Of a stretch of 64,000 nt of DNA, positions 42,250-53,470 are shown one piece after another (position 1 is the first letter of the stretch; each line of letters opens with the position of its first letter). Under the pieces are notes generated by a model, which saw only the letters and a program-made list of their open reading frames with translations, made no database searches and was not told the origin of the DNA. The position numbers were made by a program, and so were the translations under genes. Source of the stretch: Latrodectus hesperus. Its lineage: Eukaryota; Arthropoda; Arachnida; Araneae; Theridiidae. The DNA is taken from NCBI GenBank assembly GCA_037975125.1, contig CM075851.1, positions 78,460,979 through 78,524,978 of the forward strand. The letters run 5' to 3'.

Positions 42250-43146
42250 TGTAAAATACAAATAAATATGCTTTAGGAGAGGAAAACAGATAAGAAAAAT
42301 ACACAAACCAATTATCTGCATGTGAAATGTACAAATAATAAAAAAAAAAGAAACATACATTACGTTATACAAAAGTGAAAAAACATGAACAAGATTAACT
42401 AAATTCTAAAATTCTTTACCGCTATTAAAGTTTTTATTTTCTTAAAGACATGTTTCAATGTATAATATGCATATCATAATAAGAAATTGTATTGTAAATA
42501 TTTGCTACACTTAAATGTTTTGTAATTCATAAAATATATTTAAATTGATAACATTATTGGTTAGATATATTAAGAAAGTTTTTTTGACTCTTGTAAATGG
42601 TCACGGAACGTCATTAGTTACAAGAACATTAATAAGAAGATTTCACAAACTTATACAAGCTTTCAAACTATGTAGGAGTTAACATATTGGCCATTGAGAC
42701 TATAATTATTCTGGCTCTTATGTTACCATTGGTTAATCTTCTTTTTTTTTGTAAATGATGTCTTTAATAAATCCACAGAGAAATTAGGACGTCATATCAG
42801 GTGGTTCTCAGTGTCCAAGAAACTATGCGGCCTTGCCCTTTCAGTGCCTCTGCAAAGCATTCCATACAAATGATAGTTATTTTAAAACTGGAAAATTAAA
42901 CTGTCTATAATTACTAACCCGTGTTGATGATGTTTACAAGAGAAAGCTATTCAAATGGGAAAATAAATCATATATCTATGGAAAGTCCACACTGTAAAAA
43001 TTTTATGAATTAGTCTTTGCGCCTAGGTTTATTTGCATTTTCATTATTTTTAAATTATTAAACATCAAAATCTATCAGATTAAATGAAGTTTGTAATATC
43101 AGTACATTATTATAAATAGTTTATGAAGTAGATGGACTCGCTTTAC
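42250..43146. other. AT-rich non-coding DNA
   Basis: No supported feature. Confidence 0.55.
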
Positions 43147-43206
43147 AGTTAAGAGCCATAATTAGTTGCTTATGATGCAATAAGCAACTAATTATGGCTC
43201 TTAACT
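43147..43206. repeat. Perfect hairpin, 27-bp arms
   Basis: Arms at 43147-43173 and 43180-43206 are exact reverse complements (starting agttaagagccataattag), separated by the 6-base loop gatgca. No A/T tail or terminator context makes it a polymerase III or Rho-type signal. Confidence 0.95.
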
Positions 43207-43609
43207 ATTACGTTAATTTTCTGTTTGGTTAAATTCTGCTTGCGATGGTTGTTTCCACCGAGTTTAAGTATAGATTCCGAACCAACATAAACATGCACAT
43301 CAGATTTCTGAATTGAATATACGGACTATTATTATGAAGATCCGAGTGCGGACTTATCAGTACCCATCTTGCCCATATATTTTTGTGTTTATCAACTCTT
43401 CTATATTATAATTGAGAGTGAATAAGTACTTTATGACATGCGCTCTCTTAACTCCAGTTCCTTATCAGGGAATCACTTTCCTTAATGACACATTACACAT
43501 AGAAACACTAATTTTTCTATTTCAAATTATATATTTTTAACCCAGCTTCATTAATTGGGCCTGCGTACTTTAAGTAAATGTTGATTTAGTTGCTGAATGT
43601 TCAGAATTT

Positions 43610-43745
43610 CGGCTTTTAATTGATCTGAGATTCAATTTCTGCTTCAGGCTAGGATTTGGACTTCATCTCAGACCATATGTTAACATCAAATTCAACTCCG
43701 TGAGCAAAAATTGACCACGTGGCGTCAAAATGAAACAAAACGCAA
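43610..43745 (+). repeat. SINE-B fragment, diverged
   Basis: The end gtgagcaaaaattgaccacg..gaaacaaaac matches the 3' module of the SINE-B at 44488 (cgtgatcaaaaaatgacc..). The head is too diverged to show the A and B boxes. No duplication found. Confidence 0.4.
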
Positions 43746-44487
43746 TTAAAAATTCATGGTTTGTGGTTTTAATAGTAAAGAGTGTGTCAACTTGAATATT
43801 GATTTCATCATTTGAAAATAATATGAAGTACAGATCAAGGAATTATTTCAGAATTTGAATTTCCTACAAACTTTTTTTTCTTTATCGTGTCTTAAAATTA
43901 TATATCCCAGTACAAAATAAATATATCACCATAAGACCTGCAAAAATCTTTTCAATAACCCGAGTCCAATGTAGTAGAAAAAAGTGATGTCCTAAATTTT
44001 TAAAATGTACTGTACAAAAATTGTTTAAAAAAAAGTTTTCAATTTTTGTACTATCAATAAACTTTTTATCAACAATAACAAATCATAACCATTTTTGGTA
44101 ACTGAGATTGGCTTTCTATTTTCACTGTCTTCAATGCGATCGATTTCCATTTTGGGCACAAATGTTTATCTTGCTTTTATATAGTATTTTATAATGTTTT
44201 AATGTTGTTTTTTCTAACATGACCACAGGTTACAATTTTAAGTAAATTCTGGACTACTACAAACAAAAAAGAAAAACAAATCAGATTCCCGTAGTTTTGA
44301 ATTAAAAACCAAAATGCTGATGGTTCAGCTGCAATTCGGCCTAAACTTTAGTGTACTTAAATAATAATTTTAAGTTTTAAGTTTTTATAAAGAAATATCG
44401 AGGTGAATACTTGTAGTTTAAACATGTGCATCACTTATTTTGACTGTGCTTAAAAATTGTCTCTCAGGTATTATAGGATCAGATCGC

Positions 44488-44660
44488 TGAACTGGCAGCC
44501 GATTGGTTGGCGCTCTAGTCTTCTGTTCAAGAGTTCGTGAGTTAGAATCTCTCCTTTGATTCTGATGTTTGGTGCTTTTCGGAAATCACTTAAAAAGTAG
44601 CATTCCCTGTCGAATTAGCCTTCGTGATCAAAAAATGACCATTGAGAGATAAACAAACCA
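44488..44660 (+). repeat. SINE-B copy
   Basis: Its tRNA-like head has ttggttggcgctctagtc (A-box region) and gtgagttagaatctc (B-box region). A body with cttttcggaaatcactt follows, and the 3' module is aattagccttcgtgatc..tgaccattgagagataaacaaacca. A further, partial 3' module (tagcgataaatgaaccaaacc) appears at about 44812-44832, so a second, overlapping SINE fragment may lie between 44690 and 44835. Confidence 0.6.
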
Positions 44661-44849
44661 AAGCAAAACAAAGCTGGAATTGAACCCACAAATTGTTCAA
44701 TCAAAAGCCACAAGAATGATGGGTATCTCCCGGTTTTTAATGATTCGGATTTCCTTTTTTTAGCTGCAAGTTTCCGTCCATATAGCATCCGTACTCAAAA
44801 AGTATCCGTCTAGCGATAAATGAACCAAACCAACTCAAAATGTTTATAG

Positions 44850-45377
44850 ATCTTCTTTCTATTTGTAAGTGGACCAAATATTTTTTCCCTTCAGTTCAAT
44901 GCAGAATTAAGAACTACTGGTTTTACACTGACTTTAAAATTACGCAATTCCTCACTGGACATGGGAATTTCAATAGCTACCTACACCGTTTCCACATTAA
45001 AAACAGTGAGGTGTGCAAGTGCAACTCTGGGAGTGACAACCCTTCTCACATTCTTCTTGAATGCCCATCTGTTTCAGAAGTAAGGAACGAGCTTTGTAAA
45101 GACTTAAATAACAGGTGGCCCCCGATTATGGTGGACCTAGTTAAGAAAGAGAATTTTGAATTTTTTGTAAAATTTATCCATGCTGTTATCTAATTCATTT
45201 TTCATTTTTATATCTTTTTTTTCTCTCTGCTTTCTTTTATTATTACTTTTTTCATCTCATGTATTATTTGGATTTGTTTTGTAGTACATTTGTTGTACCT
45301 TCGGGCCCTGTGTGGTATTCCTTGGTGCACAGGGAGATATTTTTGTTTTCCCAAATAAAAAAAAATCTTCTTTCTAT
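44850..45377 (+). mobile_element. LINE family 3, 5'-truncated, poly(A)-tailed, with 13-bp target-site duplication
   Basis: A 502-bp insertion (44863-45364) between copies of atcttctttctat at 44850-44862 and 45365-45377. It is open from the insertion edge to a stop at 45191-45193. It encodes the C-terminal tail of a reverse transcriptase polyprotein with TQFLTGHGNFNSYLHRF and the knuckle CKCNSGSDNPSHILLEC, as in R1/Jockey-like LINEs. The 3' UTR ends cccaaataaaaaaaa, a polyadenylation signal merged with the poly(A) tail, unlike the AAG and ACA tails of families 1 and 2. The frame is undamaged, so this is a fairly young insertion. Confidence 0.9.
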
Positions 45378-45379
45378 GA

Positions 45380-45900
45380 GCTTGACTAAGATTTAAGTAC
45401 AAAACGGTACTATGTTCCCAAAATACCACAAGATTCACTGCTCTTCATTTAAATGTGATGTGAAGATCAATGCAATGTAAGGTCTATGTATTGCTGAGTG
45501 GGATTTACTGCAACAGCGAATCGCACTTTTTTTACGGCTTAGCAAAGTATCCAGGAATTACGCTCATACATTCAATCGGGGAGATTACGGGCAAAAGCTT
45601 ACTCGATCACGAAAACAAAAACTTCATGCATCAATTGCCCCTGATTCATGTCCTCCACCCCCTTTACTTTACCCAGAATCTGAAAAAAAAAAACACGTGG
45701 AATAAAGAAGTAAATAAGTAGCTTTCCTGAGTGTTGTGTGGCAAACCAAACAACCGATTCTTGATCTTGGATTCTGAACACGCACAGCGATTGGGCGGTG
45801 AGATAATACTTGCGTAAGTGTCTCTCTCTACGAGGTGGAAGAAAAAAGTACGCGTACGTGTTGAAACGTTGGATAAACAAGTTCTAATTTACGGTAGCGT
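45380..45900. promoter_or_regulatory. GC-richer unique patch, possibly regulatory
   Basis: From 45480 to 45880 the sequence is less AT-rich, with CpG-containing words (attacggctt-like, aattacgctc, tcaatcggggag, gtacgcgtacgtg). Overlapping open frames on both strands (83 and 93 codons) have no known domain. It could be a conserved non-coding element, a UTR exon or an unrecognised gene piece. Confidence 0.25.
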
Positions 45901-46629
45901 TTATCTTGACGTTTATAACTACAGTCACAGGTTAAAGTTTAAAAAGAAAAAAAAAATTGAATATAAAAAGAAGACGGATGTGAGTTGAAAAAGTTGACAG
46001 TTAAAAAAAGGATTTTCATTGGTTAAATAAATAGTTTCTGCATTTTCACACTTATTTTACATAAAATATGAACCTTCATTTGAAAGTATCAAAAATGAAA
46101 ATTTCTCTTATTACATTATAATCCCAACCATTAAAAATTACCATATCAATTACTATTTTGAAGCGTCTAGTTAAAGAAAAGGGAATTAATTAAACGTATA
46201 ACTTAGCTGAAACAAACAGGCAACTGTTATATACAACCAAAAAATAAAAATCACATTTTTTCTGACTTGATGGATTTATAGTGTGATATGCGAAATGAAT
46301 ATTAATTAACTTAGAGAAATGAATCGAGAACGATTCGTTTCATTGCTCGATTCTCAAAACGAAAGCGATTAGTAAAACTATCAAGAACCGTTCAGAATGT
46401 ACTTAAAATAATAAAATTTAAATTTAAAAACAGAAAAGTATAACATTTAAAGAACTTAAAACAATAATTGTAATTAAGATTAATAAACAAAAGATACTGG
46501 TTTTAATAAATTTAAAGATAAAAAGAATTAAGAAAAACACACTCAAATTTAAAAGATAAGAAATCTTGAAAATAATGTAAACAAGAACTTTCCCCATCTC
46601 ATGAAACAACAAGAAAAATCATTTCAGAA
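45901..46629. other. AT-rich non-coding DNA
   Basis: No supported feature. Confidence 0.55.
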
Positions 46630-46668
46630 TTATTTTTGTTAAGATCCAATGGATCTTAACAAAAATAA
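46630..46668. repeat. 39-bp hairpin with 19-bp arms and 1-base loop
   Basis: The left arm ttatttttgttaagatcca is the exact reverse complement of the right arm, with a single A between them. Such tight inverted repeats are unstable in replication and often polymorphic. Confidence 0.93.
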
Positions 46669-48173
46669 ACACAAATAATCTTTTCCTCAAACTTTCGGTA
46701 ATAAATACAAATAATCTTTTCATTGCACTTTCTACAAAACATGTAAAAGAGTTAACAAAAGAGGAAAATTATGTAAAATGCATAGAATATAATGAAACTG
46801 AGATGTACGCTGTAAGTTGGGGGTAAGAGTGTATTTTGTATATAACCGGTCTTGTGTAGTCTTGTGGAATAAATATAACGCCGGTTACCTTTGCAATTAT
46901 TTATTTTCAACATCCAGAAGAAGAGAGGAGATAATACAAAATTTACCAAACATATGCAATTATTTTTATAAAATGGCAATTGTAGGAGAAAAAAATTGAA
47001 TAGCTTTCATCATAATCTTTGTAGTATGTACTTGTTTACATGTTTCTATACATAGCAAGTAATAACTTTTCGATGGTATATTTAGAGAGGAGGAATGAGA
47101 ATGGGATTCTTATCTGGCAATGAACACGTTCAGAGTTAAACTTGGGAATTCTGATCGTATATTTTGTGTCCTTAAAAGAACGAGCCGTTTCTGAATTAGG
47201 GACTCTTACAGGCGTTATATGCTTGATAATAGCTTAGCACTTCGGTAAAGATCGCTTGATGAACAGTAACCAAATATGACATAAAGTAATCTCGTAATAC
47301 AGTAGACTTTATAGTCATAAAACTCTATTTATGACAACCTATAATGTGAATTTTTTAGTTTAGTATATCGAATACATAGTTCATCAGATCAAAAATGAAA
47401 GACAGGTACGATGAAATGTACAGGTAAAAGAACTTTTACCCGAAGAACTTTGAATCTTTAAAGTTTATTGCAGTATATAAGTTTGAAAACCCTTCTCTAT
47501 TTGAACTTCTATTTGTTTTACTTCCATTTAATATGAATAGACACAAATAGCGTCATCAGGGATGTTTATGAATTTTTTTGTCAGTTCCAAGCATTTTTGA
47601 AGGAATAATCTTCGACAATACTGATCTTGAATTAGTTCGTTCATGCAACATGTTTTAGTCATTTTTTTAAAAGAATAGAATTTGTTTGTGGCAACTTTGT
47701 GTGATGCATTCAATTACTTTTTCAGTTGCTTGCACCTCGTTGAAATTAGATATAGGGAAGGGACTATTGTCAACACTTAGTTATTAAATTATCGCCAAAT
47801 ACTTTGCTTGTTTTATACCTTACATCTGCATACCTTCTTGTTTTTAGGGTTACTTCAGAGGTTTAGTAATGCTAACGCGATAACTCTTTAATTAAAATTC
47901 GAAATTCGATTCTTGTGATTTACGTGACTTAATGGTAAAACTCCGCTGTTTGAAGTTGAAGGTTCTCGACTTGAATATTTATGATTTTCACTTGAACAAC
48001 GTATCCTGAATATGACCCAGAATTAAAAATAAAATTCTTCCAGGAGGGAAACCGTTGTTGATGGTAAGAGCCTTACAAGTTTCCATCAATTTGGCTATCC
48101 ACTGTGCATTTGTTTACCATTATATATATCCTACTATGATTAGCCTAGGAACTGATATTTCTCTTTGTTCAGT
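46669..48173. other. AT-rich non-coding DNA
   Basis: No supported feature; small frames without motifs. Confidence 0.5.
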
Positions 48174-48240
48174 ATTGGTTATGATCGAACCTGGGTTTTT
48201 CTTCTCCAAAGAGAAAGTACCAGATTCGATCATAACCAAT
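48174..48240. repeat. Inverted repeat, 21-bp arms (20 of 21 match)
   Basis: Arms attggttatgatcgaacctgg (48174-48194) and its near inverse (48220-48240) flank a 25-base centre that itself can pair (tttctt / agaaa). The 80-codon plus-strand open frame across it is likely fortuitous. Confidence 0.9.
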
Positions 48241-48983
48241 TCTTTTCACTGGACCACGATAAACAATAGAAATGAATACGACGTGCCAGTTTTTTGAATG
48301 GATGTACTTTGTGATGCAGCCATGGGAATTATTTAAGTGTTCACCTTTGCAACATGGAAACGCATCTCTAATAGGAGTTTAAAGTTCTTCTGGACAGCAA
48401 ATACGCAGCGAATGCTCAAAAATGGCTTTCAAACGCTTTCAAATGTTAGATTGTCCACTATGCGACGTCAAATATGAATTGACCTTATAGCAGTGTCAAT
48501 TGAACAGATTTTCAACTTAAAAGATTATCAAAGTAAAAATGAATCATTAAAAACATATTCTGCTGTTGAAAAATTTATTTAAAAATATAATATACAGAAA
48601 AATAGGTTCACTTTTGAAAAGTTATCTCTATTGTGTTTTTTATATTTATTAATTTTCCTTTTCCTATTTGAGTCTGATATGCTTCATTTAATGCTCAACT
48701 TGGTTATTGCATTTACTGAGTCCAATTACGGTTTACAAATATATAAATGTGAAGTGCAATTCAAAAATTTGGTTGATTAACATTCCTTTCAGTTAGCAGT
48801 GGGGAATGTTCCTATATCCGTAAACAAGCATTTCACTTGGGGATTTGTTGCTAGATTTAATCCGCTGCGCAATTTGAAACTCAAGCAAGCGTGCAATTTC
48901 TCTATCAACAACTTCTCTTCTGAATCATTCTTCTGTACCTAGTTGTTTTCACTTATGTGCTTGTAGATTTGGTGAAAATGTGC

Positions 48984-49496
48984 TTTGGGTACCCTGCTTG
49001 GCGCATTTTCAAAAAGCCGCCAACTGGCGCGTTTTTGCGTGTTGTCTCACGGATTTGAATACTCCGATAGACACGACGCAAAAACGTCGTTTCGATGTCG
49101 ACGAAACCGAAATTCGTGTTTTTAACGAATTTCACCGTTAGTATGGCAACGAAAACAAAAACAATGGGTTTTTTTACGAATTGTATAACAAAAAATACAC
49201 TACAATATGGAGAAAAATTATCATATTTTTTTAAATTAATAAATAAAAATACACAGAAACAAATAAATAACTCACGTACTACCTCCAGGGCAAATCCAAC
49301 GGTAATAAAAAGTCGTGCATCAAATTTTAAATTCTACGGTTATTTCAAAATCAAAATAATTAGCGACCAATAGGAATACTGAAACAAAAGAGTTGTTAAT
49401 GAGCATGCGCCACAAGGAGTGCATTTAGGATGAAATAGCCGGGGTTACCACGTTTGGCGCTTCTATAGCCCATTTGACAAGAAAGGGGTACCCAAA
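48984..49496. mobile_element. Possible MITE with short terminal inverted repeats
   Basis: The left end tttgggtaccctgcttg and the right end, inverted, tttgggtacccctttcttg, suggest inverted ends of about 18 bp around 513 bp. Both subterminal parts contain tggcgc. The interior has CpG-rich words (caaaaacgtcgtttcgatgt). I could not find a convincing target-site duplication, so the element call is tentative. An open frame at 49095-49373 is Lys/Thr-rich without a domain. Confidence 0.4.
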
Positions 49497-49651
49497 CCAC
49501 AGATTAACCGTAGATTTTGTGCCACTTTTAAAATAAATGTGCAAACCTTTCTCTTCAAAATGGTTAATGTCAACTAAATAATTGAAATGTCAGTTAAATA
49601 ATTTAAAATTCCTGTTAAATTATTGACTTTAAATTATTTAATAATATTAAA

Positions 49652-49694
49652 TAAACTGTAAAGATTCAATCATATCAAGTGAATCTTTATAGTT
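49652..49694. repeat. Hairpin, 16-bp arms (15 of 16 match)
   Basis: aaactgtaaagattca (49652-49667) pairs with tgaatctttatagttt (49679-49694) across an 11-base loop. Confidence 0.85.
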
Positions 49695-50124
49695 TCCAAA
49701 ATTTGCATTAATGATCAAAATAGGATTTTAAGTTGGTATTTGCATGTTTTTATGTTGAGATATTTAAGCAAATATTGTCTGTATGGAATTAATCTTGTGC
49801 AAGGATGAAGCTGACTAGCATCTTCATTGTTAGAGCAGAAGGTATTCCTTCGTCGATATGTATCCACAATGACAGCTAATCCCAAAATATAACTTCAAAG
49901 GCACAAGTGTTAAGTTATATTTATTTTATGAATCACTTCAATCTTCTAATATTTATTTTTTGAAAAACAACAAGAAAATCTTTAAATATGTCTATTTTCC
50001 TGGAATCTCGGCACAATTCTCTAAGAAATGAAAATATGATGTAAAAATAAAGAAAAATACATAAATGGTTTATAACAACAAAAAGCAACCTAGTTAGAAA
50101 AGTCCGTTCTTGAAAAAAACATAA

Positions 50125-51150
50125 TCATAGTTTTATGTGGAAAAAAGCCATAGAAACATAAAAAAAGGAGTATATATGTCCCTTCTTAGCTTGAATTTCA
50201 TTGACGGCATCGACTTTCCTTGCTTCAATTAAGTTGTCGTTTATCGAAATGGGAAGCGAAGACCAGACATGGAATGAGCTGTTTTCCAGCTCTTCTACAG
50301 ACCTTCGAGGAGGACTTACAGCAGTAACCATCTGTGGAACTAACGTAGTTCCACAGATGTTCTATGAGATTCAGGTCAGGAGATTGAAATAGCATTCCAC
50401 ACACATTCGCTCCAAACCAAGACCTTCAAGATATTCCTTAACAACTACAACTTGATGAGATGGTGCGTGATCATCCTTCAGAATGAAATCTTTGAAAATT
50501 GCACAGGCATATGGGTGGACATATGGATCAAGGATCTTATCCCTATATCTCAAACCAGTCACAGTTCCTCCCAGGAACTCATGCACGTCAGATATGACCA
50601 CTGAATGATATACCTTCCCAAGCTATTATTCCACTCCCATGGTAAATGTGCCTTTCCACAGTGTTGGATGAATAGTATTTAATGCTTGCATCCTCCGGAT
50701 CAGCACATGCTTTGAATCCCTCTTCTGTGTAAATCTGGACTCACTTGTAAAAAGTACAGAAGCCCATCGCTGTTTGGTTCAGGAAACGTGTTTTCTTGCC
50801 TAGCTCTTTTTGTCATCCGGTGAGGGGCACACACAAAATTGATCGTCTTTCATAGAGACCTGCATGGCAAAAACGCCTTTCTACCGTACCAGCAGATATT
50901 CTTCTCCTTGGTGCTACAAAGTGGTCTACGACAAGCTGCGGTACAGAAGTGCTTCTTCTCCTTTGGGTCGAAATAGCTATAAAACTGTTTCTGAAGATGT
51001 TATATCTCGTGGTTGGCCTGGAACGTGTCTCCTGGACACAGAAGCATCGATTTGATATTGATTCCAGAAACGATGAACCACACGGCAAGAACATATTTAC
51101 GCCGCCTAGCGGCATGAAGCTGTGTTTGACATCTCCATCCATCTGACCGT
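50125..51150 (-). pseudogene. Tc1-like transposase, degenerate
   Basis: Minus-strand pieces in several frames follow the order of a Tc1 transposase. At 51150-50820 are the DNA-binding and linker parts (SRPTTRYNIF, RRRISAGTVERRFCHAGLYE, CVPLTG). At 50640-50400 is the catalytic core with HGSGIIAWEGIS-like and LKDDHAPSHQ words; the latter corresponds to the second Asp region. At 50330-50125 is the C-terminus (PPRRSVEELENSSFHVWSSL, EARKVDAVNEIQAKKGH). Multiple frameshifts and stops make it non-functional. I could not locate terminal inverted repeats. It acted in the nucleus as a cut-and-paste transposase of the DD34E family. Confidence 0.85.
50329..50359. repeat. Hairpin inside the Tc1 pseudogene, 13-bp arms
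   Basis: catctgtggaact and agttccacagatg surround a 5-base loop. It lies where the transposase should read the NLW region after PDLNPIE, and the palindrome displaces the expected coding sequence. Confidence 0.88.
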
Positions 51151-51199
51151 CCACAACTTAATTAGTCGGGCGATAGTTTTCCTCTTAAATTGTGCGGTA

Positions 51200-51800
51200 C
51201 CCTACTGGCTATTTTTAAGGAATCTGCTGACAAAAATTGAAAAATCAGTAGAATTTACATCCGTAATTACGAATGCCTGATATTTGCCTATTTTTTCTTC
51301 TTTATATGTGCCTGTTTTTTCTATAAAAAAAAGTAGTAGCTAGCATTTTCACCTAAATCTACTTAAGTTTATCATATACAAACTATAAATTTTATTGTTA
51401 ATAGTATATTTTTATGGTGAGCTTTGAAAAACATATTGTTCGTTAAATTTTGGAGGCTAGTGTATTTCGATTTGTAACTAATATATTTCACTTTTTACAT
51501 AATAAAATTAATTTGTTTGGGACTTGCATTTATAAGTGGACACCAAAGCACTAATAATAATAATAATATAAATTGATACAAACACCCTCAGCATAAGTAA
51601 GTATCAAACATACAAACTGTTGAAATGAAGCTCAAGATTATTCAATAATCAGCACAAGTGCTAATATCTTTAACTGCTATGTATTGTTTAAGAGCTCTTT
51701 AGATAGTCTTGTATATAATAGATATTTAATGGTTACAGTGGCCTAGAGTAATTATCCGCAGCCTTCTGAAAGGAATATTTTAGAAGAATCCCAATCATCT
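51200..51800. other. AT-rich non-coding DNA
   Basis: No supported feature beyond a short AAT repeat near 51550-51570. Confidence 0.5.
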
Positions 51801-51812
51801 GGTAAGGTTGAC

Positions 51813-52000
51813 CGAGCTGGTAACTAAATGGTTGTTAGCTTTCAGTCCAACCGTTCGTGGATTCGATTCCCATTTCGGACATGATTGTTTGCTATGGTTT
51901 GAAATGTAATTTGAACTAAACGCAGGTAATCTCAATTAAGTCCCGGCAGAAATAGCCCTAATATGCAAAACTGAGTGCATCACGCTAAACATACTAATCA
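51813..52000 (+). repeat. SINE-B-like copy
   Basis: A tRNA-like head (gaccgagctggtaactaaatgg) and a good B box (gtggattcgattccc, about 51856-51870) are followed by a body with tcccggcagaaatagccct. This is similar in layout to the copy at 56643. The 3' end is unclear. Confidence 0.55.
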
Positions 52001-52140
52001 GCAAAATGTGCTCAAGTTTTTCCTTCTTTGTGACAAATGTATATCGCACTATCTATAAAATAAGTCCTTACGGAGAATATTAAGTTCGCAAACATTCAAA
52101 CTCTTAGAGCAGACTGACTATTCGCTATACGTGGTATCTA

Positions 52141-53083
52141 AACCAACGCCTTTCCTCTTCTTCTTCTTAGAGTTGGGTTTGTATGTATATTGGGCACCTC
52201 TGCTTTTATCAGCATTTTGTACTGTTAACTCCAAACCCAATGTTTCCTAGTTCCAGTTGCTCGGGTCACCCACTTTATTAATAAAGTCCGAGTCCTTTAA
52301 TGGAGTCTAGGTGTAACTCTCTAGTATGGATGATGCCTAAAGAAGTTAATCTAGGGAGGGCAAGGGCCTCGCATTCGTAAATGATATGCTTGGCCGTTTC
52401 CTCTTGCATGACATTTCCTGCAGATAAGGTCTTGCTGAAACAGTCCCATTTTATGGAGGTGTTTTCTGAAATAATAGTGCCCAGTTATGAAGCCTACGAT
52501 TGAACGTATCTTCTGCCTAGAGCATCTTAGAATTTCAGAGGTAATCCTCGCTGATGATCCACAGATGATTCTGGTCAGAGAGTCAGTCATGCTAGCGATA
52601 GCTTCCTGACTTTCACCAGAAGAATATGGTTTGGAGGTCACTTCTACCTCCTGTGAAGGATTCATTGCTGCCCCTTCACTAGATTGCCTCTGAGTTCCCT
52701 TGTCTTTTTCAGCAAGGTCTACTTCAGAGGCTTCACCTGCAAATGCAGAAAGGTTTGTTATTTCTTATGTCTTTTCAGCCACAAGATAACAATAATTAAT
52801 AAGCTCAGGTAATATAACAGTCCACCCAGCATTCCCTGAGTTACTGGGCAAGGCAAAAATGCTCTAGAAGTTCGCCAGGCAACTAGAGGCTCCGTTAAGA
52901 CACCATTACCGCGGTGCCAAATAGCCCTAGGCACGGGTCGCATAACACCAGGGTTTACGGGAGCTGGTTCGCGGCCTCTGATTCTATATTCAAGGCTATC
53001 CTGTCATTCCTACAGGACGTTCGGCGATCCACCACCTGCCGACGCGCCTGGTAGCTGCTCAGGCCCCAGGAACCAACGCCTTT
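52141..53083 (-). mobile_element. LINE family 1, copy d: complete-ended, internally deleted LINE with 13-bp target-site duplication
   Basis: A 917-bp minus-strand element (52154-53070) between copies of aaccaacgccttt at 52141-52153 and 53071-53083. Going 5' to 3' it has four parts. First is a GC-rich leader (53070-52945). Second is a short ATG-initiated frame (52943-52758) ending in a hydrophobic stretch and KRHKK. Third is an ORF1-like segment including MNPSQEVEVTSKPYSSGESQ. Fourth, fused in frame near 52565 to ICGSSARITSEIL, is the last part of ORF2 with its zinc knuckle, 3' UTR and AAG tail. The endonuclease and reverse transcriptase are absent. Since both ends are intact, it probably moved as an RNA that already carried the deletion, using enzyme from a full-length relative. 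A 2-bp loss within the knuckle region shifts the frame. Confidence 0.92.
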
Positions 53084-53470
53084 AAGCTAATCTTCAACTA
53101 ATTAATCGAAATAGAACTTTAAAAACGCGCTGATCAGTGAGTTGACTTATTTATTTATGAGAGAGTGACCGCATTTCACATCCGAGTTGTTGAGAGGACG
53201 TTTATGAGCCGACAATCGGAAGTAATATCCCGTTATTGAATTATCTATTACCCGTTTTGAAATTATCGTTACACTGCAAAGGGAAGTGAATTTCCGACAG
53301 ATCCGTTATTTTTAGATCTCGCAACCTTTCCTGGGGAAGGACGACAGTAGAAATAAAAATTCGTTGGTGTGGCTGATAACCGATCATTTGGTGCATGTTT
53401 ATTTTGAATAATCTCGCCTCCGACCGAATGAACATGTTTTGTCATCCTGCGGAAATAAATAAAAACAAAT
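53084..53470. promoter_or_regulatory. GC-richer unique patch, possibly regulatory
   Basis: Moderately CpG-containing sequence (for example cgcgctgatcag, tccgttatttttagatctcg, gcctccgaccgaatg) without repeat similarity to the other elements here. No domain appears in the small minus-strand frame at 53241-53435. This may be a conserved non-coding element; I cannot test that. Confidence 0.22.
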
